DNA of 64,000 nucleotides from Acidimicrobiia bacterium (GTDB lineage: Bacteria; Actinomycetota; Acidimicrobiia; Spongiisociales; JAHEDJ01), in the NCBI GenBank assembly GCA_035471805.1, contig DATIPS010000033.1, positions 39,701 to 103,700 on the forward strand, written 5' to 3'. A program made the translations under genes and the position numbers. The notes beneath the pieces are model-generated. The model did not search any database, had not been told where the DNA came from, and saw only the letters and a list, made by a program, of their open reading frames with translations. Positions 37,056-44,889 of this stretch are shown here, piece by piece. Within the stretch, counting starts at the first letter, position 1, and every line of letters begins with the position of its first letter.

Positions 37056-37960
37056 GAAGGATCCTCCTCGGCGGGCAGGAAGAAAGCCTCCTCCAGGGAG
37101 GTGGAAGCGACGCCCATGCGCACGATTCCGGATCCGGTGGCTACCAGACCGTCCCGCACCAGATCAAACGTGTCGCCGTCGGTATGGCCGACCTCCAGAA
37201 CCTGTCCCTGAGCGGTCACGGATGCTCCCCGGTCGGACAGCCAGGCGACCAGACCGGCCGCGTCGCCGAGGACCTCCAGGGTGATTGAATCCCGTGCCTC
37301 TAGTTTGCCGAGCGGTCCGGCGCGCAACACCTTCCCGGCATCGAGCATCACCACCCAGTCGCAGGTGTCTTCGATGTCTCCGATGATGTGCGATGAGAAC
37401 AGCACGCTTATCCCGAACTCTCCGAGCCGGTTGATGAGGCTCAGCATGTCCTCGCGGCCTTCGGGATCGAGCCCCGAGGCCGGCTCGTCGAGCAGTACGA
37501 GATCCGGGTCGTGGACGATGGCTTGCGCGAGCTTGACCCTCTGCACCATTCCCGTCGAGAAGTCGCCCAGGAACCGGAATCGCTCCTCGTGCAGGCCGAC
37601 GAGGAACAGGATCTCGGAAGCGCGACGGCGGGCGGCCCGGACGGGAAGGCCCGCCAGCTCGGCGGCATAGCCGACGAAATCCGCAGCCGTCTGGTCCTTC
37701 GGGAGACAAGCGCCTTCCGGCATGTAGCCCACCCGCGAGCGGACCTCGAGCGGTTCCCGGGTCATCGGCATGCCGAGGACTTCGATCGCGCCTTGCTCGG
37801 GGTGCAACATGCCGAGCAGGATTCTCAGAAGCGTCGTCTTGCCTGCCCCGTTGGCACCAACGAGTCCGATCCGACCCTCGGGAATTTCGAGAGTCACATC
37901 TTCTAGGGCGGTCACTTCGCCGTATCGATGCGTCAGGTGCTCGACCTTGAGCAACGCCAT
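37052..37960 (-). CDS. ABC transporter ATP-binding protein (first pair)
   Basis: A 302-aa ATPase with Walker A GANGAGKTTLL near residue 37, signature FSTGMVQRVKLAQAI near 133, Walker B LVLLDEPASG near 153 and H-loop FSSHIIGD near 189. It heads an operon of two ATPase-permease pairs joined by three 3-4 bp overlaps. The pairs are paralogous, so they may form one heteromeric exporter or two separate ones. The 48-bp upstream spacer is filled by a tandem 7-bp repeat. Confidence 0.88.
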   Translation of the reverse strand: MALLKVEHLTHRYGEVTALEDVTLEIPEGRIGLVGANGAGKTTLLRILLGMLHPEQGAIEVLGMPMTREPLEVRSRVGYMPEGACLPKDQTAADFVGYAAELAGLPVRAARRRASEILFLVGLHEERFRFLGDFSTGMVQRVKLAQAIVHDPDLVLLDEPASGLDPEGREDMLSLINRLGEFGISVLFSSHIIGDIEDTCDWVVMLDAGKVLRAGPLGKLEARDSITLEVLGDAAGLVAWLSDRGASVTAQGQVLEVGHTDGDTFDLVRDGLVATGSGIVRMGVASTSLEEAFFLPAEEDPS

Positions 37961-37973
37961 GAAGGTGAAGCTA

Positions 37974-38009
37974 GTCGCGAGTCGCGAGTCGCGAGTCGCG
38001 AGTCGCGAC
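37974..38009 (-). repeat. Tandem 7-bp repeat (GTCGCGA x5, same unit as 13709)
   Basis: Five copies of GTCGCGA/c run from 37974 to the mmsA stop. Read on the minus strand the unit is GCGACTC, the same heptamer as at 13709-13741. The block is bounded by CTAGTCGC and its complement GCGACTAG (37971-37978 and 38004-38011). Confidence 0.9.
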
Positions 38010-39493
38010 TAGTTGGTCGGGAACCCCAGGTTGACGGTGCTTTTCGCCGGATCCGGCCATCTGCTGGTGACGACCTTGCCCCTGGTGAAGAACCGGAGGC
38101 CTTCCGGGCCGTACATGTGAGTGTCCCCAAACAGGGAATCTCCCCAACCACCGAAGGAGAAGTTGGCAACAGGCACCGGAATCGGGACGTTTATTCCCAC
38201 CATCCCCGCATCGACGTCGAACTGGAACTGCCTGGCAGCTCCACCATCACGCGTGAAGATGGCGGCGCCGTTGCCCCATTTGTTGGCGGCGATCAGGTCT
38301 ACTGCCTGGCGGTACGAGTCGACGCGCACTATCACCAGAACGGGCCCGAATATCTCATCGCGATAGACGCTCATGTCCGGAGTCACCTTGTCGAGCACCG
38401 TCGCACCCAGGAAGAAACCGTCTCCGTCGAACTCCTGCCGGCGACCGTCGACGACGATCTCGGCTCCCTCCGATTCTCCTGCATCGACATACCCGGCAAC
38501 CCGATCCCGGTGTTCGCGGGTGATCAGCGGTCCCATCTCAGATGCAGGGTCGTTGCCGGGGCCGATTCTGAGCACCTCGGTACGGGCGCGGATTGCTTCC
38601 ACCAGCGGATCGGCGATGTCTCCGACGGCGGCGACGACCGAGATGGCCATGCAACGTTCACCTGCGGAGCCGAACGCGGCGCTGACGGCCGCGTCGGCCG
38701 CCAGGTCCACGTCGGCGTCCGGGAGCACGACCATGTGGTTCTTCGCGCCGGCCAGTGCCTGTACTCGCTTGCCGTTGGAGGTGGCCGTCTCGTGAACGTG
38801 GCGGGCGACCGGGGTGGAACCCACGAAGCTGACCGCCTTGATATCGGGATGGTTGAGCAGACGGTCGACGGCCACCTTGTCGCCGTGCACCAGATTGAGC
38901 ACCCCGGGCGGGAAGCCCGCTTCGTGGAACAACTCAACGATCATTTGGGAGGCGGAAGGATCCTTCTCCGAGGGCTTCAGGATGAAGGTATTCCCGGCGG
39001 CGACGGCGTTGGGGAGCATCCACAGAGGAACCATGGCAGGGAAGTTGAACGGTGTGATACCCGCGCAGACACCGAGCGGCTGACGGATGTCGTAGACGTC
39101 TATTCCGGTGGAGGCCTGCTCTGTGAAACGTCCGGCGAGCGTTTCGGCGATCCCGCAGGCGTATTCGATGTTCTCGAGCCCGCGGGCGACCTCGCCGACG
39201 GCGTCGGCTTCGGTCTTGCCATGCTCGGCAGAGATCGTGGCGGCCAGTTCGGCAGCGTTCCGCTCGACCAGCTCGCGGAACTTGAACATGAGCTTCACTC
39301 TGCCCGCCACCGAGGTGGCCCGCCAGCCGGGGAAGGCGGCGGCGGCCGAGGCGACGGCCGCATCTACCTCTTCGACCGAAGCGAGGTCCACCTGAGCTGT
39401 CTGCAGGCCCGTGGCGGGATTGAAGACGGGGCCGGTCCGTCCGGAGGTGCTCGGCGTCTGTTTGCCTCCGATGAAGTGATGAATGTGTTCCAT
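38009..39493 (-). CDS. mmsA: Methylmalonate-semialdehyde dehydrogenase (CoA-acylating)
   Basis: Oxidises methylmalonate semialdehyde to propionyl-CoA, or malonate semialdehyde to acetyl-CoA, with NAD and CoA. The catalytic Cys is in FGSAGERCMAISV near residue 283. The segment ALAGAKNHMVVLPDAD has Asn where hydrolytic aldehyde dehydrogenases have the general-base Glu, as expected for a CoA-dependent member. GITPFNFPAMVPLWMLPNA is the usual N-terminal signature. ATG 39493 follows GGAGAAACGAT; the frame to 39535 is not used. It lies 19 bp behind the aminotransferase, which would supply its substrate. Confidence 0.94.
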   Translation of the reverse strand: MEHIHHFIGGKQTPSTSGRTGPVFNPATGLQTAQVDLASVEEVDAAVASAAAAFPGWRATSVAGRVKLMFKFRELVERNAAELAATISAEHGKTEADAVGEVARGLENIEYACGIAETLAGRFTEQASTGIDVYDIRQPLGVCAGITPFNFPAMVPLWMLPNAVAAGNTFILKPSEKDPSASQMIVELFHEAGFPPGVLNLVHGDKVAVDRLLNHPDIKAVSFVGSTPVARHVHETATSNGKRVQALAGAKNHMVVLPDADVDLAADAAVSAAFGSAGERCMAISVVAAVGDIADPLVEAIRARTEVLRIGPGNDPASEMGPLITREHRDRVAGYVDAGESEGAEIVVDGRRQEFDGDGFFLGATVLDKVTPDMSVYRDEIFGPVLVIVRVDSYRQAVDLIAANKWGNGAAIFTRDGGAARQFQFDVDAGMVGINVPIPVPVANFSFGGWGDSLFGDTHMYGPEGLRFFTRGKVVTSRWPDPAKSTVNLGFPTN

Positions 39494-39512
39494 ATCGTTT
39501 CTCCTCTGCGAC

Positions 39513-40805
39513 CTAGGAAAGCTCACCGATGGCACGGATGAGGATATCGGCCGCTTCGTCGATCTCTTCTTCGGTGACCGTCAGCGGGGGAGCGATGCGC
39601 AGCACGTTGCCGTACAAGCCTCCCTTACCTATCAGGAGGCCGTCTCGCTTGGTCAGCTCCATGAGCTTCCCGGCCGCACCTCCATCCGGTTGATTGCTGT
39701 CGGGATGAACGGTCTCGATGGCCAGCATGAGTCCCTTGCCGCGCAGCTCCGCGATCCACGGTGTGGCGTCGACGACGGGCTGCAGTTGGTCTCGCAAGCG
39801 CCGGCCCATCCGCAGGGAGTTGCCCTGGAGGTCGTGATCCAGAATGTACCGAAGGTTGGCGAGGGCACCTGCCGAGGCCATGGGGTTGCCTCCGAAGGTG
39901 GAGATCGAGTTGGCGCCGAGGCTGTCCATGATCTCCGCTCTGGCCACCACTCCGCCCATCGCCATGCCGTTGCCGACGCCTTTGGCGAAAGTCAAGATGT
40001 CGGGTGTAACGCCGTGGGCCTCGTAGCCCCAGAAGTGTTCGCCGGTCCGACCCCAACCAGTTTGCACCTCGTCGGAGATGAGGAGGATCCCGTACTGGTC
40101 GAGGACCTTCTTCATCGGGCCGAAGAAGCCGTCGGGCGGAGTGGCGAAGCCACCGACGCCCTGGATCGGTTCCATTATCAAACAGGCAACGTCGCCAGAG
40201 GTCATCATGTCGATCACTTGCTCGAGGTCGTCGACGCACGCTTCGATGAAAGCGTCGTCGTCGAGGTGTCCGAACGGGCTGCGGAGCCGGTAGCCGCCCT
40301 GAACGAAGTTTACGTTGAGGCCGGACAGGCTGGTCGGCGACCAGGAGCGATGCGATGTGATTGCGATGTTGGTGAAAGAACGCCCGTGGTAGCTGTTGCG
40401 AAGTGCCAGCACCTGATTCGACTTCCGATAGCCGGTGGCGAGCATCAGTGCCGCATCGTTCGCCTCGCTGCCGGAGTTGGTGAAGAAGACTTTGGCATCC
40501 GGTATTCCCGACAACTCGGCGATCATCTCGGCGAGTTCGATCATCGGTTCCGATGTGTACAGAGTCGTGGTGTGGAAGACCTTGGCGGCCTGTTCCTGGA
40601 CCGCCTGGACGATCTCGGGGACCGAGTAGCCGGTCATGGTGGTGAGGATTCCGGCGAAGAAGTCGAGGTAGCGGTTACCTTCGACGTCCCAGACGTGGCG
40701 GCCTTCTCCGCGTTCCATGGAAATCGGCTCCTCGTAGTAGAGGGCCAGCCATGAAGGCAATGCTTTTCGATAGCGCTCGTGCAGGTCTTGATTAGAGGTG
40801 GGCAT
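39513..40805 (-). CDS. Class III (omega-) aminotransferase
   Basis: A 430-aa PLP aminotransferase of the AGXT2/GabT group. It has FFTNSGSEANDAALMLA near residue 105 (phosphate binding), LLISDEVQTGWGRTGEHFWG near 233 and the PLP-Lys in ILTFAKGVGNGMAMGG near 266. The neighbouring mmsA and MocR regulator suggest it acts on beta-alanine or 3-aminoisobutyrate, giving the semialdehyde used by MmsA; GABA remains possible. ATG 40805 is the natural start. The open frame continues upstream to 42068 only as the antisense of the MocR gene. Confidence 0.9.
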   Translation of the reverse strand: MPTSNQDLHERYRKALPSWLALYYEEPISMERGEGRHVWDVEGNRYLDFFAGILTTMTGYSVPEIVQAVQEQAAKVFHTTTLYTSEPMIELAEMIAELSGIPDAKVFFTNSGSEANDAALMLATGYRKSNQVLALRNSYHGRSFTNIAITSHRSWSPTSLSGLNVNFVQGGYRLRSPFGHLDDDAFIEACVDDLEQVIDMMTSGDVACLIMEPIQGVGGFATPPDGFFGPMKKVLDQYGILLISDEVQTGWGRTGEHFWGYEAHGVTPDILTFAKGVGNGMAMGGVVARAEIMDSLGANSISTFGGNPMASAGALANLRYILDHDLQGNSLRMGRRLRDQLQPVVDATPWIAELRGKGLMLAIETVHPDSNQPDGGAAGKLMELTKRDGLLIGKGGLYGNVLRIAPPLTVTEEEIDEAADILIRAIGELS

Positions 40806-40826
40806 GTTCCCTCGATTCTCGCGGTG

Positions 40827-40877
40827 TTGGTCTGGAGGTCGTTGTCGAATAGTATGTGTCTCAGAGGCGTGATGCAA
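40827..40877. promoter_or_regulatory. Overlapping divergent promoters of the aminotransferase and MocR genes
   Basis: For the plus strand, TTGGTC (40827-40832) and TAGTAT (40850-40855) are 17 bp apart. For the minus strand, TTGCAT (complement of 40872-40877) and TACTAT (complement of 40849-40854) are also 17 bp apart. The two -10 boxes share the same bases, so only one promoter can be used at a time. A regulator bound here could switch direction. Confidence 0.5.
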
Positions 40878-42254
40878 ACGAACGATTGTTCCGAACAAAA
40901 CAGGATCGAGCTGGTCATCGCAGCTTCGATAGCAGGGTCCGATCGATCCCCGCTCGGTATCGCCCGGGCGGTCGGCCGGCTCGTCTCCGGGGGAGATCTG
41001 AAGGCCGCCGATCGTCTGCCGACGGTGCGATCGCTGGCCGGAGCGCTGGGGGTCAGCCCCACATCGGTGGCGGAGGCGTGGTCCATTCTCAGGCAGTCGG
41101 GGATGATCGTCACCGACGGTCGCCGGGGAACATTCGTGCGAGTTAGGCCGGACGGAGCCGGCGACGGACGCGTCTGGAAGGTTCCGGTCGAGCCCGGCAG
41201 GTATGCGAGCGATCTCAGCACCGGGACGCCGGATCCGGAGCTCCTGCCGCCGCTCGGGGCGATCCTGAGAACCCTCGGTGCCGAGCCGATCGTCACTAGC
41301 TATCTCGACCGCCCGGTACTGGAAGAGCTGGAATACGACCTCCTGGAGCGCTGGCCGTTCCGTCCCGAACGTTTGACCGTGGTCAACGGCGCACTGGATG
41401 CGCTCGACCGCCTCGTCTCGTCGCTGGTGGGGATGGGTGATCGCGTTGTGGTGGAGAATCCGACGTTCGCCCCGATCGGCGATCTGGTGGAGAGGGCCGG
41501 AGCCGAGGTGATCGGTGTGCGGCTCGATGATGAGGGCATCGACGTCGACGATCTGGCCGGCGCCCTGACCCGACGGCCGAGCCTGCTGATCCTGCAACCG
41601 CGGGCGCACAATCCGACCGGTGTGAGCATGACCTCGCAGCGGGCCGCCGAACTTGCGCAGTTGCTCGAAGACACCGACACGACGGTCATCGAAGATGATC
41701 ACTCGGGGGCTGTGGCAGGAGCGGAACTGCACACATTGGGCAGATACCTGCCGGACCGGGTCGTCCACGTCCACAGTTTCTCGAAGGCCTACGGGCCCGA
41801 CCTGCGTCTGGCCGCGGTGGGCGGAGCAGCTCCGCCGATCGACGACCTCGTGCGGCGCCGCCAGCTCGGTCCATCGTGGAGCAGCCGCCTTCTGCAAGCG
41901 ATACTCCACCGGCTCCTTACGGATCCGGGTGTGGATGCGGTGCTCACGGCGGCGGCCGCCGCCTACGCCGATCGCCGGAGCCGCCTGACGCGAGCTTTGG
42001 ACGGGCGCGGGATAGAAGTGGGCGGAGGCTCGGGACTCAATCTCTGGCTGCCGGTTCACGACGAGCAACCGGCGCGGGTGGCGCTTGCCACCCGCGGCAT
42101 AGGCGCTGCACCGGGCTCACCTTTCCAGATAGGCACGGCAGATGGTCCGCACCTGCGAATCACTACGGCCAGGGTGCGAGACGGTTTCGACGAGCTGGCC
42201 GAGCACCTGGCCGAGGCCGCGCTATCCGCCGGGGTGCGTAGCCTGCCTGCCTGA
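40872..42254 (+). CDS. MocR/PdxR-family regulator (GntR HTH plus aminotransferase-like domain)
   Basis: A 460-aa protein. The GntR-type winged helix occupies about residues 20-85 (LKAADRLPTVRSLAGALGVSPTSVAEAWSILRQSG). The rest is a class I aminotransferase fold, with NPTFAPIGDL, LQPRAHNPTGVSM and the PLP-Lys in VHSFSKAYGPDLRLAAVGG. Members sense amino compounds through PLP and control adjacent catabolic genes. It is divergent from the aminotransferase-mmsA operon, its likely target. ATG 40872 follows AGAGG; ATG 40854 is a possible alternative. Confidence 0.9.
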   Translation: MQTNDCSEQNRIELVIAASIAGSDRSPLGIARAVGRLVSGGDLKAADRLPTVRSLAGALGVSPTSVAEAWSILRQSGMIVTDGRRGTFVRVRPDGAGDGRVWKVPVEPGRYASDLSTGTPDPELLPPLGAILRTLGAEPIVTSYLDRPVLEELEYDLLERWPFRPERLTVVNGALDALDRLVSSLVGMGDRVVVENPTFAPIGDLVERAGAEVIGVRLDDEGIDVDDLAGALTRRPSLLILQPRAHNPTGVSMTSQRAAELAQLLEDTDTTVIEDDHSGAVAGAELHTLGRYLPDRVVHVHSFSKAYGPDLRLAAVGGAAPPIDDLVRRRQLGPSWSSRLLQAILHRLLTDPGVDAVLTAAAAAYADRRSRLTRALDGRGIEVGGGSGLNLWLPVHDEQPARVALATRGIGAAPGSPFQIGTADGPHLRITTARVRDGFDELAEHLAEAALSAGVRSLPA

Positions 42255-42289
42255 CGGGGGAACCGCCGGCACGGGTTACCCTTCCGGCG

Positions 42290-43084
42290 ATGTCCTACTT
42301 CCTGCTCACCAACGACGACGGAATCGATTCGCCTGCACTGATCCCGTTCTACCGGGCGCTGGCCGGCATCGCACCCGTCCGTGTCGTCGTTCCCGATCGA
42401 GAACGAAGCTGGATCGGGAAGGCAATCACCCGGTTCGACGAGATACACGTGCGCAACATCGTCAAGGAGGGGGTGGAGATCTCCGTCGCCGACGGGTACC
42501 CGGCGGACTGCGCCCAGCTCGGAATCCACTCCTTGTTCGGAGAGAGACCGATGATGGTGATCTCCGGGATCAACGTCGGGCTGAACAACGGCCTTGGGTT
42601 CTTTCTCTCCAGCGGGACCGTCGGAGCGGCGGCCGAGGGCTGGATCTCCGGGATACCCGCAGTGGCGTTTTCAACCGGTGACGTCCGGGACCACCGCGGT
42701 TGGGCCAAAATGGCTTGGTCCGGCGAATCGACACCATTCTGGGAAAAGGCAGCAGGCGTCTCTGTGGACGTGCTGCGTTCGATACTCGACGTGGGCTACC
42801 CGGCCGGCGTGGACCTGCTCAACGTCAACTTCGCGGCCGACCTGACCGTCGACGCCCCCCGGCGCATCACCGATATCGCCAAGGTCGGATACGACAACAT
42901 CTTCCGTGAGGCCTCACCCGGCAGATTCGTTCACGACTTCGCAACCGGTTTGCGAATCGACGGAGACATCGCCGGCACCGACGTCGAGGCACTCGAGAAG
43001 GGTTGGGTATCCATCACTCCGGTGCGGCTTGCGCACGGAGCGGTGATCGACGCGGCGACCAGGGCAGCTCTGGAAAAGGGGTAG
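42290..43084 (+). CDS. surE: 5'/3'-nucleotidase SurE
   Basis: A metal-dependent phosphatase acting on nucleoside monophosphates and short polyphosphates. Metal-site motif LLTNDDGIDSPAL at residues 5-17 and ISGINVGLNNGLGFFLSSGTVGAAAEG near 87 are diagnostic. Length 264 aa is normal. ATG 42290 lies 7 nt behind TACCCT (42277-42282), a leaderless arrangement. It starts 35 bp after the MocR gene. A tandem GGTTCTA repeat follows its stop. Confidence 0.93.
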   Translation: MSYFLLTNDDGIDSPALIPFYRALAGIAPVRVVVPDRERSWIGKAITRFDEIHVRNIVKEGVEISVADGYPADCAQLGIHSLFGERPMMVISGINVGLNNGLGFFLSSGTVGAAAEGWISGIPAVAFSTGDVRDHRGWAKMAWSGESTPFWEKAAGVSVDVLRSILDVGYPAGVDLLNVNFAADLTVDAPRRITDIAKVGYDNIFREASPGRFVHDFATGLRIDGDIAGTDVEALEKGWVSITPVRLAHGAVIDAATRAALEKG

Positions 43085-43093
43085 CCACCAGAA

Positions 43094-43121
43094 GGTTCTA
43101 GGTTCTAGGTTCTAGGTTCTA
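43094..43121 (+). repeat. Tandem 7-bp repeat (GGTTCTA x4)
   Basis: Four exact copies of GGTTCTA lie 10 bp after the surE stop, in the 81-bp spacer to the convergent metG gene. Confidence 0.95.
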
Positions 43122-43165
43122 GGGACCTGCCCCTGCCGATTGGGGGCTCCGGCGTGTGGCCCCGG

Positions 43166-44815
43166 CTAGTCCTCGAGGGCTTCCGGATCTATCTTGCTGA
43201 ACAGTGGCGCCGGTGTGCCCAGCTTCGTGCCGGGATGCAGGACTTCGCGCTCCCAGGGTCTCTCGTCCAGCTTTCCTTCCTGGCCGAGCATCTCGTGGAG
43301 CCGCTGCGACGTGAACGGCAGGAACGGAGCCAGAATCGTCTTGATCCCGTTGATGGCGCTCATGACCGTATGCAGCGTTGTGGCGGTGCGGACCATGTCC
43401 GTTTTGGCAGTGGACCAGGGGGCCGTTTCGTTCAAGTAGGCGTTGGCCAGCGAGGCGGCGGTCATCCCGGCGCGCAGGGCTCCTCGCAACTCGACCTTCT
43501 CGAATTCCTCGGCCGCCTCGACGATGGCGGAATCGACCTTGTCCAGCAACTCCCGGTCCGCGTCGTCGAGATCACCCGGGCCGGGGACCGCTCCGCCGAA
43601 ATGTCTGGTCGTCATGGCGAGAACACGGTTGACCAGGTTGCCCCAGGTGGCGACCAGCTCCTCATTGACCCGGCGAGCGATTTCATCGTCGGACAGGTCG
43701 GTGTCGTTGTGCTCGGGAAGCATGGCCGCTATCGCATAGCGGAGTGCATCCGGTTCGAAATGTTCCAGATACCAGTCGAGGGACCGTCCGACACCGCGCG
43801 ACTTCGATGCCTTGGATCCACCGAATGTGACGTACTGGTTGCCGGGTACGTTGGTGGGCAGGTTGAGGCCGCCGTGGCCCATCAGGAGGGCAGGCCAGTA
43901 GACGGCATGGAACGGAATGTTGTCCTTGCCTATGAAGTAATACGTTTCGGCTTCGGGGTTGAGCCACCAATCTTTCCAGGCGTCCGGCGTCCCCTGGAGC
44001 TGCGCCCATTCCTGGGGTGCGGAGAAGTAGCCCATCACCGCCTCCCACCATACGTAGATCGACTTGCCCGGGCCCAGGTCGTCCACAGGGAGTGGAATGC
44101 CCCAATCGAGGTCGCGGGTGAAGGAGCGATCGTGGAGGCCGTCTTTGACCATGCCGATGGCGAAGTTGACGACATGGGGTCGCCAGTCTTCCCGGGATCG
44201 GAGCCAGTCGAGCAGCGGTCCCTGGAACGCGCTCAGTTTCCAGTAGTAGTGCTCGGTGTCCCGCTCGACAGGAGTCGTTCCGGACAGTTTCGATCGCGGA
44301 TCGACCAGTTCGTGGGGGTCGAGGGTGCGGCCGCAGTTGTCACACTGGTCTCCGCGCGCCTCGGTGGACCCGCAGTGAGGGCAGGTGCCCTCGACGTACC
44401 GGTCGGGGAGGAAGCGTTGCTGCTCCTCGTCGAAGAACTGGCTCGTCGTGTGCTTGTAGAGGTAGCCGTTCTCGAGCAGTTTCATGAAGAACCCCTGTGC
44501 AACCCGCTTGTGGTTCTCGGTGCCCGTGGTAGTGAACAGATCGAAATTGATCCCGAGTCGCTGCCAGTAGTCGAGGAAGCGCGGGTGATACCGATCGACG
44601 ATTTCCTGCGGCGTTACGCCCTCCTCGTCGGCTTTGACGGTTATCGGGGTGCCGTGCACGTCGCTGCCGGAGACCATCAGAACCTTGCTGCCGGCCATGC
44701 GGTGGTAGCGGGCGAAGATGTCCGGAGGGAGGTAGGCGCCGGCAACATGCCCGAGATGCAAAGATCCCGTAGCGTAGGGCCAGCCAACGGCGACGAGGAC
44801 GTGGCGATCGGTCAT
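43166..44815 (-). CDS. metG: Methionyl-tRNA synthetase
   Basis: Charges tRNA-Met. The HIGH motif appears as HLGHVAGAYLPP near residue 18 and the KMSKS loop as FGGSKASKSRGVGRSLD near 331, where the M is replaced by A (KASKS). A zinc knuckle is formed by CPHCGSTEARGDQCDNC near 137. The anticodon-binding domain follows (residues about 390-549). There is no C-terminal tRNA-binding EMAPII-like domain, so this is the short form. ATG 44815 is 7 nt from TACCCT (complement of 44823-44828); the frame to 44869 is not used. Confidence 0.95.
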   Translation of the reverse strand: MTDRHVLVAVGWPYATGSLHLGHVAGAYLPPDIFARYHRMAGSKVLMVSGSDVHGTPITVKADEEGVTPQEIVDRYHPRFLDYWQRLGINFDLFTTTGTENHKRVAQGFFMKLLENGYLYKHTTSQFFDEEQQRFLPDRYVEGTCPHCGSTEARGDQCDNCGRTLDPHELVDPRSKLSGTTPVERDTEHYYWKLSAFQGPLLDWLRSREDWRPHVVNFAIGMVKDGLHDRSFTRDLDWGIPLPVDDLGPGKSIYVWWEAVMGYFSAPQEWAQLQGTPDAWKDWWLNPEAETYYFIGKDNIPFHAVYWPALLMGHGGLNLPTNVPGNQYVTFGGSKASKSRGVGRSLDWYLEHFEPDALRYAIAAMLPEHNDTDLSDDEIARRVNEELVATWGNLVNRVLAMTTRHFGGAVPGPGDLDDADRELLDKVDSAIVEAAEEFEKVELRGALRAGMTAASLANAYLNETAPWSTAKTDMVRTATTLHTVMSAINGIKTILAPFLPFTSQRLHEMLGQEGKLDERPWEREVLHPGTKLGTPAPLFSKIDPEALED

Positions 44816-44840
44816 GCCCGGGAGGGTAACAAGAGAAGTC

Positions 44841-44868
44841 GTGGGTTGTGGGTTCTGGGCTCCGGGCA
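44841..44868 (+). repeat. Degenerate 7-bp tandem repeat (GTGGGTT-type)
   Basis: GTGGGTT, GTGGGTT, CTGGGCT, CCGGGCA occupy consecutive 7-bp steps, followed by tcggggtt. It lies between metG and the septum-formation lipoprotein gene. The drift between copies suggests an older repeat than the exact ones elsewhere. Confidence 0.6.
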
Positions 44869-44889
44869 TCGGGGTTCAGGTCACTCGGC

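Noticed and set aside
37928..40754. Two long plus-strand frames opposite mmsA and the aminotransferase
   Set aside because: Both are antisense to well-supported enzymes, with repetitive Gly/Arg/His-rich shadow composition.
40806..42068. N-terminal extension of the aminotransferase reading frame (minus strand)
   Set aside because: It is antisense to the MocR gene, has no family similarity, and the aminotransferase begins naturally at ATG 40805.
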